This document shows positions 24,137 to 34,754 of a stretch of DNA of 64,000 nt, in pieces. The translations under genes and the position numbers were made by a program. Source of the stretch: Pseudomonadota bacterium (lineage in GTDB: Bacteria > Pseudomonadota > Alphaproteobacteria > Rickettsiales > SXRF01); the NCBI GenBank assembly GCA_963205195.1, contig CAUJHR010000022.1, positions 56,221-120,220 on the forward strand, read 5' to 3'. Numbering within the stretch: position 1 is the stretch's first letter; each line of letters opens with the position of its first letter. The notes beneath the pieces were generated by a model. It saw nothing but the letters and a program-made list of their open reading frames with translations. It was not told the origin of the DNA and searched no databases.

Positions 24137-25375
24137 CTATTCAAAAACCCGTACATCCTTTGGCCGCACCAGCAAAGTATCGCCTTTGGCGATAGAGAGC
24201 TGGTCGATAATTGTTTTAGGAACCTCTACCTGCAATATACCGCCATTTTTGCGCTGCATCTCGATCTTGGCAAGTGATCCGGCTGGGTTCATATGGATAA
24301 CTTCTGCCGGAATATACTCATGTTCTCCTTCTGGGGTTTTTGCCACGAACATTTCATGAGGGCGGGCAAAGATACGAACCGGGGTCCCGCGTTTAGCAAG
24401 GCGCGCACGCAATGTCTGTCGGGTGGCTTGTGCTGGAGATTGCGGGGCGTTAGCTGCGATATCAGTTGGAAGTTTGAGGGTTGGGATAACCTTTTTTATC
24501 ATGCCTACCAGCTCTGGATAGCGTGAAAGCCAATGCCCGGCTTTGGCCGGTTCGCCAGAAGAAGCGGAAGGATTGGTTGCAGCTGGTTCTTCCCATACAT
24601 CATCTTCGGCAAGATGGACTTTGCCGTTTTCATCTTTCCAGCCTGCGAATTCATTATAATTACCAAGGAAATCATAAACAAAGCCATTTGTTGGCTGGTG
24701 GTACACTTCTTCGGGGGTTCCCATTTGTTCTATTTTTCCTTGGTTCATGACAACAACACGGTCAGAAACTTCCATTGCCTCTTCCTGGTCATGGGTTACG
24801 AATATACTTGTTATATGTATATCGTCATGCAACCTGCGAAGCCAGCGGCGCAACTCCTTGCGTACCTTTGCATCGAGCGCACCAAACGGTTCGTCCAGCA
24901 ACAATAGTTTCGGCTCAACTGCAAGCGAGCGGGCAAGTGCTACGCGCTGGCGCTGCCCACCTGAAAGCTGGGAAGGGTAGCGGTCATAAAATTTATCCAG
25001 ATGTACCAATGATAAAAGCTCCATTACCCTTCTGCGGATCTGGAATGGGGTAGGGCGGCTTTCACGAGGGCGAACGCGCAATCCAAAAGCTACATTTTCA
25101 AATACTGTCATATGCTTAAATAATGCGTAATGCTGGAAAACGAAACCAACGCGGCGTTCTTTAACGTGCATACTTCCGGTTTCCACGCCGTCAATATATA
25201 CGCTTCCGGAATCGGCGAACTCCAGACCGGCTATGATACGCAGCAATGTAGTTTTTCCTGAACCGGAAGGGCCAAGAAGTGCTACAAGCTCGCCGTCAGG
25301 CACGCTCAGATTGACATCGCCAAGTGCAACGAAATCGCCAAAATTCTTCTGGATATTTTTAACTTCAATGCCCAT
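24137..25375 (-). CDS. cysA: Sulfate/thiosulfate ABC transporter ATP-binding protein CysA
   Basis: 412 residues. Walker [12 protein letters not shown], signature [16 protein letters not shown], Walker [12 protein letters not shown] and the H-loop [11 protein letters not shown] are all present. It energises sulfate import with CysT and CysW, encoded upstream. CysA is usually about 350 residues; here an extra stretch of about 70 residues sits between the NBD and the TOBE-like C-terminus, part of it low-complexity ([13 protein letters not shown]). No terminator is obvious at 24134-24137, where it meets the convergent pilin-like gene. Confidence 0.94.
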   Translation of the reverse strand: MGIEVKNIQKNFGDFVALGDVNLSVPDGELVALLGPSGSGKTTLLRIIAGLEFADSGSVYIDGVETGSMHVKERRVGFVFQHYALFKHMTVFENVAFGLRVRPRESRPTPFQIRRRVMELLSLVHLDKFYDRYPSQLSGGQRQRVALARSLAVEPKLLLLDEPFGALDAKVRKELRRWLRRLHDDIHITSIFVTHDQEEAMEVSDRVVVMNQGKIEQMGTPEEVYHQPTNGFVYDFLGNYNEFAGWKDENGKVHLAEDDVWEEPAATNPSASSGEPAKAGHWLSRYPELVGMIKKVIPTLKLPTDIAANAPQSPAQATRQTLRARLAKRGTPVRIFARPHEMFVAKTPEGEHEYIPAEVIHMNPAGSLAKIEMQRKNGGILQVEVPKTIIDQLSIAKGDTLLVRPKDVRVFE

Positions 25376-25388
25376 TCATTCCCCGATC

Positions 25389-26222
25389 CTAAGCTTTTTC
25401 CATTTTCCTGAATTTATATTCGATTGTAGTTTTTAATAACAAGGTAAAAAGTGCCAGCAGCGAAAGGATTGAAGCTACCGCGAATGCCGCCACAAAATTA
25501 TATTCATTATATAAAATTTCAACATGGAGAGGTACGGTGTTGGTGTAGCCTTTTATATGCCCTGATACAACGGCAACTGCTCCAAATTCACCCATAGCGC
25601 GTGCGTTGCACAGAAGCACCCCATAAAGAAGCCCCCATTTGATATTTGGCAATGTTACAGAAAAAAATGTGCGAAGCCCGCCCGCGCCTAGCATGATGGC
25701 GGCTTCTTCCTCTTGTGTGCCCTGCTCGGACATTAGTGGTATCAATTCACGGGCGACGAAAGGGAATGTTACGAATATAGTGGCTATAACCAAGCCGGGA
25801 ACAGCGAAAACTATCTGAATGTTATTTTCAGATAGCCACTCGCCCAGCCAGCTATTGGCCCCAAAAAGCAGCACATAAATAAGACCAGAAATTACCGGGG
25901 CTACGGAAAAAGGAAGGTCGATAAAAGTTATAAGCAGATGCTTGCCGACAAAATCAAATTTAGTAATGGCCCAGGATGCTACAACACCAAAAATAAGGTT
26001 AAGAGGTACTGCAATGCAAGCCACCAGTACGGTAAGCTTAATTGCAGACATGGCATTAGGGTCGGAAAGGGCAGCTAAATAAGCCGGGATACCTTTCCTG
26101 AATGCCTCAGTGAATACAACGGTAATAGGCAGCAAAACCAGTACCGCCATAAATGCTATTGCAGTTGCAAGAAGCAAAGCTCGTACCCATAAAGGCTCAG
26201 AAATTGGGATGGGATGCTTCAT
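25389..26222 (-). CDS. cysW: Sulfate ABC transporter permease CysW
   Basis: 277-residue inner-membrane permease with six hydrophobic segments and the EAA loop (EEEAAIMLGAGGLRTFFSVTLPNIKWGLLYG). ARAMGEFGAVAVVSG is typical of CysW. It starts 2 bases after cysT ends and is followed 14 bases later by cysA. Confidence 0.94.
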   Translation of the reverse strand: MKHPIPISEPLWVRALLLATAIAFMAVLVLLPITVVFTEAFRKGIPAYLAALSDPNAMSAIKLTVLVACIAVPLNLIFGVVASWAITKFDFVGKHLLITFIDLPFSVAPVISGLIYVLLFGANSWLGEWLSENNIQIVFAVPGLVIATIFVTFPFVARELIPLMSEQGTQEEEAAIMLGAGGLRTFFSVTLPNIKWGLLYGVLLCNARAMGEFGAVAVVSGHIKGYTNTVPLHVEILYNEYNFVAAFAVASILSLLALFTLLLKTTIEYKFRKMEKA

Positions 26223-26223
26223 A

Positions 26224-27081
26224 TCATCTTACCGCCGTTGCGCTGGCCGCCCATTTTTGCAGCCAGTTTATAATAAACAGTAAAATGAAAGAGGCGATAA
26301 GCATGACCGAGGCTATGGCGGTTGCTCCAGCGTAATCATATTGCTCAAGTTTTATTACAATGAGAAGGGGGACGATCTCGGAAACTTTAGGTATATTTCC
26401 GGCAATGAATATGACCGAGCCATATTCGCCAAGCCCGCGTGCGAAAGACATGGCAAAGCCCGTAAGCAAAGCTGGCAGGATGCTGGGTAGTATTATCTGC
26501 CAGAATGTTTGCAGGCGGTTTGCGCCCAAGCTTGCCGCAGCTTCTTCCAGCTCTTTTTCTAAATCCTGTAAAACCGGTTCTACCGTGCGTACTACAAAGG
26601 GAAGCCCCACAAATACCAGTGCTATGAGTATGCCAAGCGGGGTAAAAGCTATTTTTATCCCCAGAGGTTCAAAGAACTGACCTATCCAGCCCCCGGGCGC
26701 ATACAATGCGGCAAGGGCAATACCCGCAACTGCCGTGGGCAGGGCGAAAGGGAGATCGACCATTGCATCTATTATGCGTTTGCCGAAGAATTTATAGCGT
26801 GCCAGTACCCATGCCAGTATCAGGCCGAAAAATGTATTTATAAGTGCGGCAAGAAGTGAGATGCCAAAGCTTATTTTGTAGGAATGGAGGACGCGCTGTG
26901 AAGAAATACTATTCCAGAACTCAGCCCATGAAACTGTCGCTGCTTTAAAAAACAGCCCAGAAAGCGGGATGATAACAATTATCGCCAGATATGCCAGAGT
27001 GAAGCCCAGCGTAATGCCGAATCCGGGGATGATGCTGGGCGATTTAAGCCGCCGCAAATTCAGGTTTTGTGCAAATGCCAT
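26224..27081 (-). CDS. cysT: Sulfate ABC transporter permease CysT (CysU)
   Basis: 285-residue permease with six membrane segments, EAA loop (ELEEAAASLGANRLQTFWQIILPSILPALLTG) and ARGLGEYGSVIFIAGN. First gene of the cysT-cysW-cysA operon. The periplasmic sulfate-binding protein (CysP or Sbp) usually found upstream is absent; the next gene is an ankyrin-like protein 76 bases away. Confidence 0.94.
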   Translation of the reverse strand: MAFAQNLNLRRLKSPSIIPGFGITLGFTLAYLAIIVIIPLSGLFFKAATVSWAEFWNSISSQRVLHSYKISFGISLLAALINTFFGLILAWVLARYKFFGKRIIDAMVDLPFALPTAVAGIALAALYAPGGWIGQFFEPLGIKIAFTPLGILIALVFVGLPFVVRTVEPVLQDLEKELEEAAASLGANRLQTFWQIILPSILPALLTGFAMSFARGLGEYGSVIFIAGNIPKVSEIVPLLIVIKLEQYDYAGATAIASVMLIASFILLFIINWLQKWAASATAVR

Positions 27082-27157
27082 TGTTTCTGTCTAGCGCAGG
27101 ATCGCGCTTAAAGCAAGCTTGCATGGGTTAATGGATTTTAGAGTCGTAAACTGCAAA

Positions 27158-27769
27158 TTAATGGGTAAGGCCGGGATGCCTAGGTGCATACTGTTCAGGG
27201 GAATGTATTTGCGTACCGCCATTTGGCAGCTTTGCGGTATCTGTTTTGGCTACAGTTTCTTTTTCCTTCGCAGACAATTTCTTATTTATGCTGGCTTCCA
27301 AAACAGCGAAATCAACCGATGCACCATGAGCCGAATCGCGAAAATCATTATCAGGTGCTTTTCTTACCTGTGGATCAAGTGATGCACGTTTTGGATTGTC
27401 CAGCCATTTTGCCAGATCATCTTGAGAGGCTTTTTTTACTATTTTGCTGGCAGCCTCTAAATTTCCTGCTTCAATCGCTATATCTAAATAAGTTTTCCCG
27501 TTCTGATCGGGCTTAAATAAATGTTTGCTGTTAATTTCAGGCTTATCAATAATAGCGCTTGCCGTTTCGTTAAGGTGATGGCTTTCGATGGCACGCGCTA
27601 AAAAGCTTTTTCCATATTCAGTTGAAAGTAGTTTTTCAGACGAGGCTGACTTCACCATATCCAATAGCTGAGAATCACCTTTAGCCGCCATAACTGCTAA
27701 CTCATGCGCCTCTGCGCGTTTTTTATCATCTATAACCAGTTTTTCAGCTTCTGTCTGTTTATCATCCAT
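27158..27769 (-). CDS. Ankyrin-like repeat protein
   Basis: 203 residues, hydrophilic and helical, with no signal peptide. One unit, DQNGKTYLDIAIEAGNLEAASKIVKKA, fits an ankyrin repeat, and AYGKSFLARAIESHHLNETASAI-like segments are weaker copies. The C-terminal 60 residues are low in hydrophobics. Ankyrin proteins usually mediate protein contacts; no partner is evident. It precedes cysT in the same direction, but the 76-base gap leaves cotranscription open. Confidence 0.7.
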   Translation of the reverse strand: MDDKQTEAEKLVIDDKKRAEAHELAVMAAKGDSQLLDMVKSASSEKLLSTEYGKSFLARAIESHHLNETASAIIDKPEINSKHLFKPDQNGKTYLDIAIEAGNLEAASKIVKKASQDDLAKWLDNPKRASLDPQVRKAPDNDFRDSAHGASVDFAVLEASINKKLSAKEKETVAKTDTAKLPNGGTQIHSPEQYAPRHPGLTH

Positions 27770-27874
27770 AAATGTCCCCTGATTCTTCTGTTAGATTGGC
27801 AATAAGGTAGCATAGTTTGCATGGCTTGTATGTGAAGCTTTTGTGACGATTGTTTTTCCTTATAGTGCTATAGA

Positions 27875-29188
27875 TCAGGATGTGGTGCTGAATTGTTGCA
27901 TGAATTCAATGACATTTTCGTCGCAAACTATATCACGCTTTGTAACTGGCTGTTTAAGGGCAATGCCTGATAAGGTTTTGCAGCGCGAAAGCGCGACATA
28001 TAACTGCCCTGCGGCAAAGGCCCCGTTTCCTAAGTCGATAATAACCCGTTCAAGTGTTTTCCCCTGGCTTTTATGAATGGTTACTGCCCATGCCAGCATA
28101 AGTGGGAACTGCGTATAGCTGCCTAAAGTTTTTTCAACTATTTTTCCTTCAATCTCGCTGAATTCATAGCCAAGGCTTGTCCATTTTTCTTCCTCGACCT
28201 TGTGGGTTGTATCGCCAACGCGAACTTTTATATCTTCACTTCCAAGCGCTTCCACAATTCCTATGGTGCCGTTTACCCAGCGGCCATCGCTATCATTCTT
28301 TACGAACATTACCTGCGCTCCTACTTTAAGCTCAAGCTGTTGGGGCGAAGGGAGCCTTGCTCCGTTCAGGCCGAATTCCCCTTTAAGGTTTCCTTCGAAC
28401 TGGTGAGCTGCGGTGGTAAGCTGCGCTAATTTGCTATTATTTATATTTTCGGCTAACGCATTAGTTGTGGTAAGCACCAATGTTCCCTGTGCAGGAGTAA
28501 CCTTGGGATTTACACGACTCTCAAGTATCGCAAGAGAGGCTTTATCGCAATTCCCTGAGCGAATGGAATTTAATATATGGATGAACTCGGCATCGTTCTG
28601 GCGGTGGATAGTTGAGAATTGTATGGTTTTGAAATCAGCGTTTTTATAGCCCCGTGCTGCAAAGAAAAATGGCGAATCATAATATTGTGCGAAAAATTCT
28701 TTTTCTTCGTTGGAAATAATTGGAGGAAGCTGTAACAGGTCGCCAATGACGCAAATTTGTACTCCGCCGAATGGTTCCTTATTCTTGCGGGCAAGCTGCA
28801 GGAATCTGTCGATGCCGTCGAATATATCGGCGCGTACCATGGAGATTTCATCAATTACAAGAAGTTCCATTTCCTTAAATATTTTGCGGCGGTCATATTT
28901 AATAGTAGATTGGTCAATAAAACGCGGGGCGAAGCGGAACAGCGAGTGGATGGTCTGTCCCTGAACATTGAGTGCGGCAACGCCAGTGGGCGCGACTACC
29001 ACTATTTGTTTTTTGGTATTCTCACGGAAATATTTAAGGAATGTGGATTTCCCAGTGCCCGCCTTGCCAGTCAGGAAAATATTCTGGCGTGTATCTTCCA
29101 GCAGGTCAAAAGCCTGCGCGAACTCGCTAGTAACTGCTGTTTCCGGCTCTTCCTCTATTATATCTTTAACTGCGTTTATTTGTTCCAT
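27875..29188 (-). CDS. PIF1-like / RecD2-like superfamily 1 DNA helicase
   Basis: 437 residues. Walker A GKAGTGKSTFLKYF, Walker B VIDEISMVRADIFDGID, GDLLQLPP (motif III) and the C-terminal TIHKSQGKTLERVIIDLGNGAFAAGQLYVALSRC (motifs V and VI) define a PIF1-family helicase. Such enzymes unwind DNA 5' to 3' and resolve structured DNA. It is a single gene divergent from the MFS gene at 29249. Confidence 0.9.
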   Translation of the reverse strand: MEQINAVKDIIEEEPETAVTSEFAQAFDLLEDTRQNIFLTGKAGTGKSTFLKYFRENTKKQIVVVAPTGVAALNVQGQTIHSLFRFAPRFIDQSTIKYDRRKIFKEMELLVIDEISMVRADIFDGIDRFLQLARKNKEPFGGVQICVIGDLLQLPPIISNEEKEFFAQYYDSPFFFAARGYKNADFKTIQFSTIHRQNDAEFIHILNSIRSGNCDKASLAILESRVNPKVTPAQGTLVLTTTNALAENINNSKLAQLTTAAHQFEGNLKGEFGLNGARLPSPQQLELKVGAQVMFVKNDSDGRWVNGTIGIVEALGSEDIKVRVGDTTHKVEEEKWTSLGYEFSEIEGKIVEKTLGSYTQFPLMLAWAVTIHKSQGKTLERVIIDLGNGAFAAGQLYVALSRCKTLSGIALKQPVTKRDIVCDENVIEFMQQFSTTS

Positions 29189-29248
29189 TGTTTAATCCAT
29201 ATATTAATATATGAATTGATAATATAATTTTAATTGTAAAGTTGTCCT

Positions 29249-30541
29249 ATGGCATTTTTCCGCACAAAACGTTTTTTCCCGCTTTTTGTTACCCAGTTCA
29301 TGGGAGCGTTCAATGATAACCTGCTAAAAAATGCACTGGTGATGCTGGTTACATATAAGCTGGCCTCCAAGCAGGGCATGGATACTCAGCAGCTTGTTAC
29401 AATAGCTGGCGGGCTTTTCATGCTGCCGTTTTTCTTATTTTCTGCTACTGCCGGGCAGGTTTCTGATAAATTCAGCCGCGAAAAAATAACCCGCATTATA
29501 AAACTGGCGGAAATCTTTATCATGGTTTTTGCAACTATTGGGTTTTATAGCGGCAATATATGGTTCTTGTTGTTTGTGCTATTCATGATGGGGGTTCATT
29601 CGACTTTTTTCGGGCCTATAAAATTTGCTCTCCTTCCCCAGCATTTGAACAATGATGAATTACTTCTCGGCAATGCTTATATAGAAGCCGGAACATTTCT
29701 TGCGATCCTTATAGGAACCATACTTGGAATATTGATATTGCAGCCGATAGGGGTAGAGCTGGTATCAGGGCTTTTATTGGCTGTTGCGCTGACCGGATAT
29801 ATTTCCAGCCGCTATATTCCAGAATCGCCAGCTCCAGAGCCGGAGCTTGCAATAAGTAAAAATATCTGGAAAGAAACCTGGCGTATAGTTGGTTTTGCAC
29901 GGGAAAATAAAAGGGTATTTTTATCAATACTTGGAATCTCGTGGTTCTGGCTGGTGGGGGCTACCTACCTTTCGCAATTTCCTGCTTATGCCAAGGATAT
30001 ACTTCGTGCGGAACCTGACATCGTGACTATGTTCCTTACCATATTTTCGGTTGGTGTTGGTGTTGGCTCTTTCCTTTGCAATAAGCTTTTGAAAGGTGAA
30101 ATTAAAAGTACATATGTGCCTATATCAATGCTTGGAATCACTGTATTTGGCGCTGATCTTTATTTCGCAACCATTGCCAATATTTCCCCAGTTTCGGATG
30201 CGCTTATGGGAATCTCTGAATTTATTTCTTCGTTCCACCGCCTGCGTATTTTGTTCGACCTATTTCTTATAGCTATCTGCTCCGGCCTTTATATAGTTCC
30301 GCTTTATGCCATCATGCAACATTCCAGCAGCCCTTTGCACCGCGCCCGCATAATAGCCGCTAATAATGTGATGAATGCGATCTTCATGGTTGCTTCTGCA
30401 CTTATAGTTCTTGCATTGCTTTCTTTTGGTTTCACCATACCGCAGGTGTTTTTGGTAATGGCAATAGCTAATGGTTTTGTAGCATTTTACATCTGGCGGA
30501 CATTGCCGGGTGTGCGGGAAAAATATGCCGGGCACAGCTAG
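29249..30541 (+). CDS. MFS transporter, LplT-like (lysophospholipid flippase family)
   Basis: 430 residues with about 12 membrane segments. The N-terminus RFFPLFVTQFMGAFNDNLLKNALVML and DKFSREKITRIIKLAEI match the LplT group, which flips lysophospholipids inward for re-acylation. In many proteobacteria it is fused to or beside an acyltransferase (Aas/PlsC); none is found here. The flippase gene wzx follows within a few bases. Confidence 0.85.
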   Translation: MAFFRTKRFFPLFVTQFMGAFNDNLLKNALVMLVTYKLASKQGMDTQQLVTIAGGLFMLPFFLFSATAGQVSDKFSREKITRIIKLAEIFIMVFATIGFYSGNIWFLLFVLFMMGVHSTFFGPIKFALLPQHLNNDELLLGNAYIEAGTFLAILIGTILGILILQPIGVELVSGLLLAVALTGYISSRYIPESPAPEPELAISKNIWKETWRIVGFARENKRVFLSILGISWFWLVGATYLSQFPAYAKDILRAEPDIVTMFLTIFSVGVGVGSFLCNKLLKGEIKSTYVPISMLGITVFGADLYFATIANISPVSDALMGISEFISSFHRLRILFDLFLIAICSGLYIVPLYAIMQHSSSPLHRARIIAANNVMNAIFMVASALIVLALLSFGFTIPQVFLVMAIANGFVAFYIWRTLPGVREKYAGHS

Positions 30542-30548
30542 CGTGCTT

Positions 30549-31838
30549 ATGAAGATACGCAGTAAATTTGCAAATGGCAGCTTTGGGCGCAATGTACTTA
30601 TAATGTTTACGGGAACGGCGCTGGGGCAGGCCTGCTCTTTGTTGCTTTCACCTGTACTTACCCGTATTTATTCGCCCGAACTTTTCGGGGTACAGGGTTT
30701 TTTTATAGCGTTGATCGGAATATCGGCGGTTATTGCTTCGCTTCGTTATGAAATGGCGCTCCCGCTTGCACGCAATAAAGAAGATGCAGCCAACCTGATG
30801 GCAGTTTGTTTTGCCTCGCTTATAAGCCTTTCCGTTATCTTATACAGTTTATTGGCTTTGCTTCCGCAGGAATGGCTGGCTTATGCGCTGGGTTCGCTTA
30901 TGCCATACCGCTTTTTATTGCCTGTAGGGTTCATGTGTGTCGGTGCATACCAGATAATGCTTGGTTATGCGACGCTTGAAGGAGTATTTGCGATTGTGGC
31001 AAGAACCAAAATATACCAAGGGATCGTAGGGCCGGTAAGCCAGATCGCCTTAGGTTTGTCAGGCGCTGGCGGTTGGGGACTGATGATAGGTTATATTTGC
31101 GGGCAGTCGGCAGGTATTTTTAATATGCTAGTGCGGCTGGTTATAAAGCCAGGCGATGTACTTAGCAAGATAACGTGTAGTGGAATGGTAAAAATGGCGC
31201 GGCGTTTTGCACGTTTCCCACTTATCTCAACATGGTCTGCCATGATCAATATGCTGGGTACTAACAGTATGCTGCTTATTATGATACCAGCGTTTTATTC
31301 CACTACCATAGCTGGATTCGTATTTCTAACAGACAGGATAATAGGCAGGCCGCTGTTACTTATAAGCACATCAATATTGCAGGTTTATTTAGGGGAGGCG
31401 GCTAAAACGCAGACTGCTGACCCAAAGGCAATGCGGAGGCGTTTTTTACAGGTAACGGGCGGGCAATTCGTAATAGTTGCCATGTGGCTTTTGCTTATTA
31501 ATACAACGGCATTTTATTTCATCCCTGTTGTCTTTGGCAGTGAATGGTCGGGGGCAGTTATATACATCCATATTTTAAGCATTTGTTACCTGCCGCAAAT
31601 GACTATTGTGCCAGTAATGCACACATTACAGATAATGGAAAAGCAAGGACTGACCGCGGCCTGGGAATTTGGAAGGTTTATATTGATAAGCGGAGGTTTT
31701 GCCGCCAGCTATATATTGGCCTTTGACGCATGGGAGGCTATACTCGTTTACGCAATAAGCCAGGCCTTTGCACAATTAGTTTTGTTTGTAATTATGTATT
31801 TGGCAATACAGAGATTGCAGCAACTTAAAGAGATTTAG
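30549..31838 (+). CDS. Polysaccharide flippase, Wzx-like (MATE/PST superfamily)
   Basis: 429 residues from the ATG at 30549 ([17 protein letters not shown]); the frame is open upstream to 30510, overlapping the MFS gene. It has about 12-14 hydrophobic segments, with [17 protein letters not shown] typical of polysaccharide transporters. It probably moves lipid-linked repeat units across the inner membrane for the polysaccharide made by the genes at 33.4-44.1 kb. Its end overlaps the convergent kdsA by 14 bases. Confidence 0.88.
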   Translation: MKIRSKFANGSFGRNVLIMFTGTALGQACSLLLSPVLTRIYSPELFGVQGFFIALIGISAVIASLRYEMALPLARNKEDAANLMAVCFASLISLSVILYSLLALLPQEWLAYALGSLMPYRFLLPVGFMCVGAYQIMLGYATLEGVFAIVARTKIYQGIVGPVSQIALGLSGAGGWGLMIGYICGQSAGIFNMLVRLVIKPGDVLSKITCSGMVKMARRFARFPLISTWSAMINMLGTNSMLLIMIPAFYSTTIAGFVFLTDRIIGRPLLLISTSILQVYLGEAAKTQTADPKAMRRRFLQVTGGQFVIVAMWLLLINTTAFYFIPVVFGSEWSGAVIYIHILSICYLPQMTIVPVMHTLQIMEKQGLTAAWEFGRFILISGGFAASYILAFDAWEAILVYAISQAFAQLVLFVIMYLAIQRLQQLKEI

Positions 31839-32655
31839 CTATCTTATCGAATTCTTTTAGTTGCTTAAGCAGCAGCTCCATATCCTCAAGCTTTACCATG
31901 TTAGGGCCATCAGAAGGTGCATTATCGGGATCTTGGTGCGTTTCCATGAATACCCCGGCGACACCAACCGCAACCGCGGCCTTGGCAATTGTTGGCACAA
32001 AACGGCGCTCGCCGCCTGAAGCCTTGCCCTGACCGCCGGGCTGCTGCACACTATGGGTTGCGTCGATCACTACCGGGCATCCGGTTTCGGCCATAATTGG
32101 CAGGGCGCGCATATCAGTGACCAGTGTGTTATAGCCAAAACTTGCGCCGCGCTCAGTGAGTATGACGTTTGTGTTTCCGGCATAATCCATTTTATCGACC
32201 ACATTCTTCATGTCCCACGGGGCCAGGAACTGGCCTTTTTTAATATTGATGGCTTTGCCGGTTTTAGCGGCGGCAAGCAGCATGTCAGTCTGGCGGCAAA
32301 GGAAAGCAGGAATCTGTAATATATCAACATAAGGTGCTACTACTTCGCATTGCTCCTCGGTATGTACATCGGTAAGTACCGGCACTCCCAGATCGCGGCG
32401 TATCTCATCGAATATAGGGAGCGTTTTAACCAGCCCCAGCCCGCGTTTGCCGCCAATGCTTGTACGGTTGGCCTTGTCGTATGATGATTTATAAATGAAA
32501 GGGATAGAAAATTTTGCAGCGATTTCTATAAGTTGCTGCGCCATGAATAAGGCGTGGTCGCGGGTTTCTACCTGGCAGGGACCAGCTATCAATACGAACG
32601 GCAGGTCATTGCCGAAAGTTACATTATTTACAGAAATATGACGGGTATTGCTCAT
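31825..32655 (-). CDS. kdsA: 3-deoxy-8-phosphooctulonate synthase (KDO-8-phosphate synthase)
   Basis: 276 residues. It condenses arabinose-5-phosphate with PEP to make KDO-8-P for the lipopolysaccharide core. Blocks [37 protein letters not shown] and [11 protein letters not shown] are diagnostic. It shows that the organism makes KDO and so probably LPS. It stands alone on the minus strand. Confidence 0.96.
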   Translation of the reverse strand: MSNTRHISVNNVTFGNDLPFVLIAGPCQVETRDHALFMAQQLIEIAAKFSIPFIYKSSYDKANRTSIGGKRGLGLVKTLPIFDEIRRDLGVPVLTDVHTEEQCEVVAPYVDILQIPAFLCRQTDMLLAAAKTGKAINIKKGQFLAPWDMKNVVDKMDYAGNTNVILTERGASFGYNTLVTDMRALPIMAETGCPVVIDATHSVQQPGGQGKASGGERRFVPTIAKAAVAVGVAGVFMETHQDPDNAPSDGPNMVKLEDMELLLKQLKEFDKIAKSL

Positions 32656-32720
32656 GGTGTATCCTTATCTATACAATATATTTAGCAAAAAATACTTGTA
32701 TAGCAAGGATAGTAAGCGTT

Positions 32721-33293
32721 TTAGTGTAAAACCACGCTGTTAAGCTCAGAAGCGCATTCGCAATCGCTTAGAATAGTTGTGGCGCGGCGGATTTCCGAAA
32801 GCATGGCTTCATAACTATCGTTATTGTCTTTATCAATCTTGGAAAGCTCTATAATAACCAGCTTGATAAGAGGCAGGTAGGAGCTTACCCCTGCCATGGA
32901 AAAATGTTCGGGAATATTGTCTTTCATAAGAGTTGCTTTGGTTTTGCCGGAGGCAATGAGTTGCAATGTCTTACTCCAAGCTGTGATCTTGCCGCTTGCC
33001 ATCTGCATAAAATCTATAGAAGTGTCCATAAGTATGCTTTTGGCTTCAGAAGCGCGGATACGCGATGTAAGAATTGAATTATTGCGTAAATTTATAATAG
33101 CCTGTTCAAGCTTGGGCTGCGCTGCGAGGTTATTTATAATCCTCTGGGCAGCGCTTATAGCAGGCTGGGCATCGGTTATTACTGCTGAAGCGCGATTGGC
33201 AAGCGGGAGCATCTGGTAGCGGCTTTGCATATCGCTGAAATTTTCTATAGGCATCATAGGCAAAGATAAGTAAGCCTTGGTTTCTTTATGCAT
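32721..33293 (-). CDS. Uncharacterised helical protein
   Basis: 190 residues, rich in Ala, Ile and Ser, with no signal peptide or clear membrane segment. I recognise no domain. It is mostly amphipathic helix, with two cysteines near the end (SDCECASEL). It sits 65 bases upstream of kdsA, and its own start is preceded by an AT-rich gap (33294-33443) in which nothing is seen. Confidence 0.65.
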   Translation of the reverse strand: MHKETKAYLSLPMMPIENFSDMQSRYQMLPLANRASAVITDAQPAISAAQRIINNLAAQPKLEQAIINLRNNSILTSRIRASEAKSILMDTSIDFMQMASGKITAWSKTLQLIASGKTKATLMKDNIPEHFSMAGVSSYLPLIKLVIIELSKIDKDNNDSYEAMLSEIRRATTILSDCECASELNSVVLH

Positions 33294-33443
33294 AATATAC
33301 CTGTGTGATTTGATTATGGGGTATATGATTATTAAAGCATAAATAGCTTAAGCAACGGTGAATAAAACATTGCTTTTGCCTTGAAAAAAGCTTAATTTTA
33401 ACTTAATTTCAGTCTTGTTTTTTAGGATATTGAAATGCTTAGC

Positions 33444-34688
33444 TTATGGCTTCGCAACAAGCTGCACCAGAAATACATGGTTTACCGGAAGCGGTAGATT
33501 GAGTGTGCTAATATTTTTAAGTGTTTTCAATAATTTCCCATTGCGCCCGTCATATATATTAACCACGGCATATGACCTATCAAAATTTATGGTCTGCGCG
33601 CCGTCGGGCGCACCTGGCCTTTCTTCATCATAAGTGGCTATCCACACAGAGCCATCGGATTTATACATAAGCACATTTTTGATACCTAACGGCGATCTTC
33701 CTGCTGCCTTCTGGTTGCTATAGGTAATATCAATATTCTTAGGGAGAAGTTTTTTGCCCTTGGGGTCTGAAAGCAATGATGTTGTATAATGCCAATAATC
33801 AGCAAAATCCCTTTTGCTGCCATCTTTCTTATAAAAGCCTGTAATATTCGTCATATCGTCATGCAGTGCATATACGGATAAACCGCTATGACCCAGAAGA
33901 TAAGCACTGAAAGGGGCAATGTGCATGAATGCGCTTGTTGTGGCGTCATCTTGTTTTTTGGTCTGATAGAAACCAAATTCTGTTGTATCTATCGGTGAAT
34001 TTTTACTTACAGAGTATGATGCAAGTTCGCCTATGCGCTTAAGTGTAGCTGCTGGCGGTTCGCCGGGATTCATATAAGTATGGGCGTTGCCGTAATCGGC
34101 TGGCGGGCTTCCAAATTTTTTATAATTGCCTTCCCACAGCGGAGCAACCCAGCCAGCCCCAACGCTTAATTGTGCGACTTTTACGCCCGCGTTCTTTCCT
34201 ACCTTGTATACTTGTGACTGCAATATTGCTGTGTCGGCAAGGGAAGCGCCCTGCGATACAGAATATGGTGCATCCTCCTCATTTCCACCTTCAATTACGT
34301 CGATAAGCCCTGGATGAGCTTTTAACCAGCGCTCGATACGGTCAAGCGATATGCGTTGGTTCTTAGGCGAGGCCATAGGTATTGATGCGTGGAAGGTGGC
34401 GCCGGTTTTCTCATGTATAGGCCTCCATTTATCAATAATATCATCACGCGTTGGCCAGTCACGGAGGCGGCGTGCGCCTATATAATTTATTTCTTCTATC
34501 ACATTGTCGATATTGGCGTAATTCCCATGGCAGCAATTATCCATATGCAGGTTCACTCCAAACATGCCCAGGACAGTTTCGGTGCCCACAGCACTTGCAC
34601 TGAAAGCAGGAAAAGGCTGCATCATTACAAGTGCGGAACAAATTGAAAAAACTGAAAGCCTGATGCTGCTCTTAACGGTCATACCCAT
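33444..34688 (-). CDS. Secreted glycoside-hydrolase-like protein (TIM-barrel clan GH-A pattern)
   Basis: 414 residues with a signal peptide ending about PAFSA. The barrel-like body has VIEGGNEEDAPY (candidate acid/base glutamate) and IDTTEFGFY (candidate nucleophile glutamate), the spacing and context seen in clan GH-A. The exact family is not clear. Placed at the edge of the polysaccharide locus, it may trim the exported polymer in the periplasm or outside. Confidence 0.7.
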   Translation of the reverse strand: MGMTVKSSIRLSVFSICSALVMMQPFPAFSASAVGTETVLGMFGVNLHMDNCCHGNYANIDNVIEEINYIGARRLRDWPTRDDIIDKWRPIHEKTGATFHASIPMASPKNQRISLDRIERWLKAHPGLIDVIEGGNEEDAPYSVSQGASLADTAILQSQVYKVGKNAGVKVAQLSVGAGWVAPLWEGNYKKFGSPPADYGNAHTYMNPGEPPAATLKRIGELASYSVSKNSPIDTTEFGFYQTKKQDDATTSAFMHIAPFSAYLLGHSGLSVYALHDDMTNITGFYKKDGSKRDFADYWHYTTSLLSDPKGKKLLPKNIDITYSNQKAAGRSPLGIKNVLMYKSDGSVWIATYDEERPGAPDGAQTINFDRSYAVVNIYDGRNGKLLKTLKNISTLNLPLPVNHVFLVQLVAKP

Positions 34689-34754
34689 ACCATATAGTTA
34701 TATGCGATTATAAATTACCAGCCTAAGCAAAAGCAAGGGCGAATCATTTTGCAT

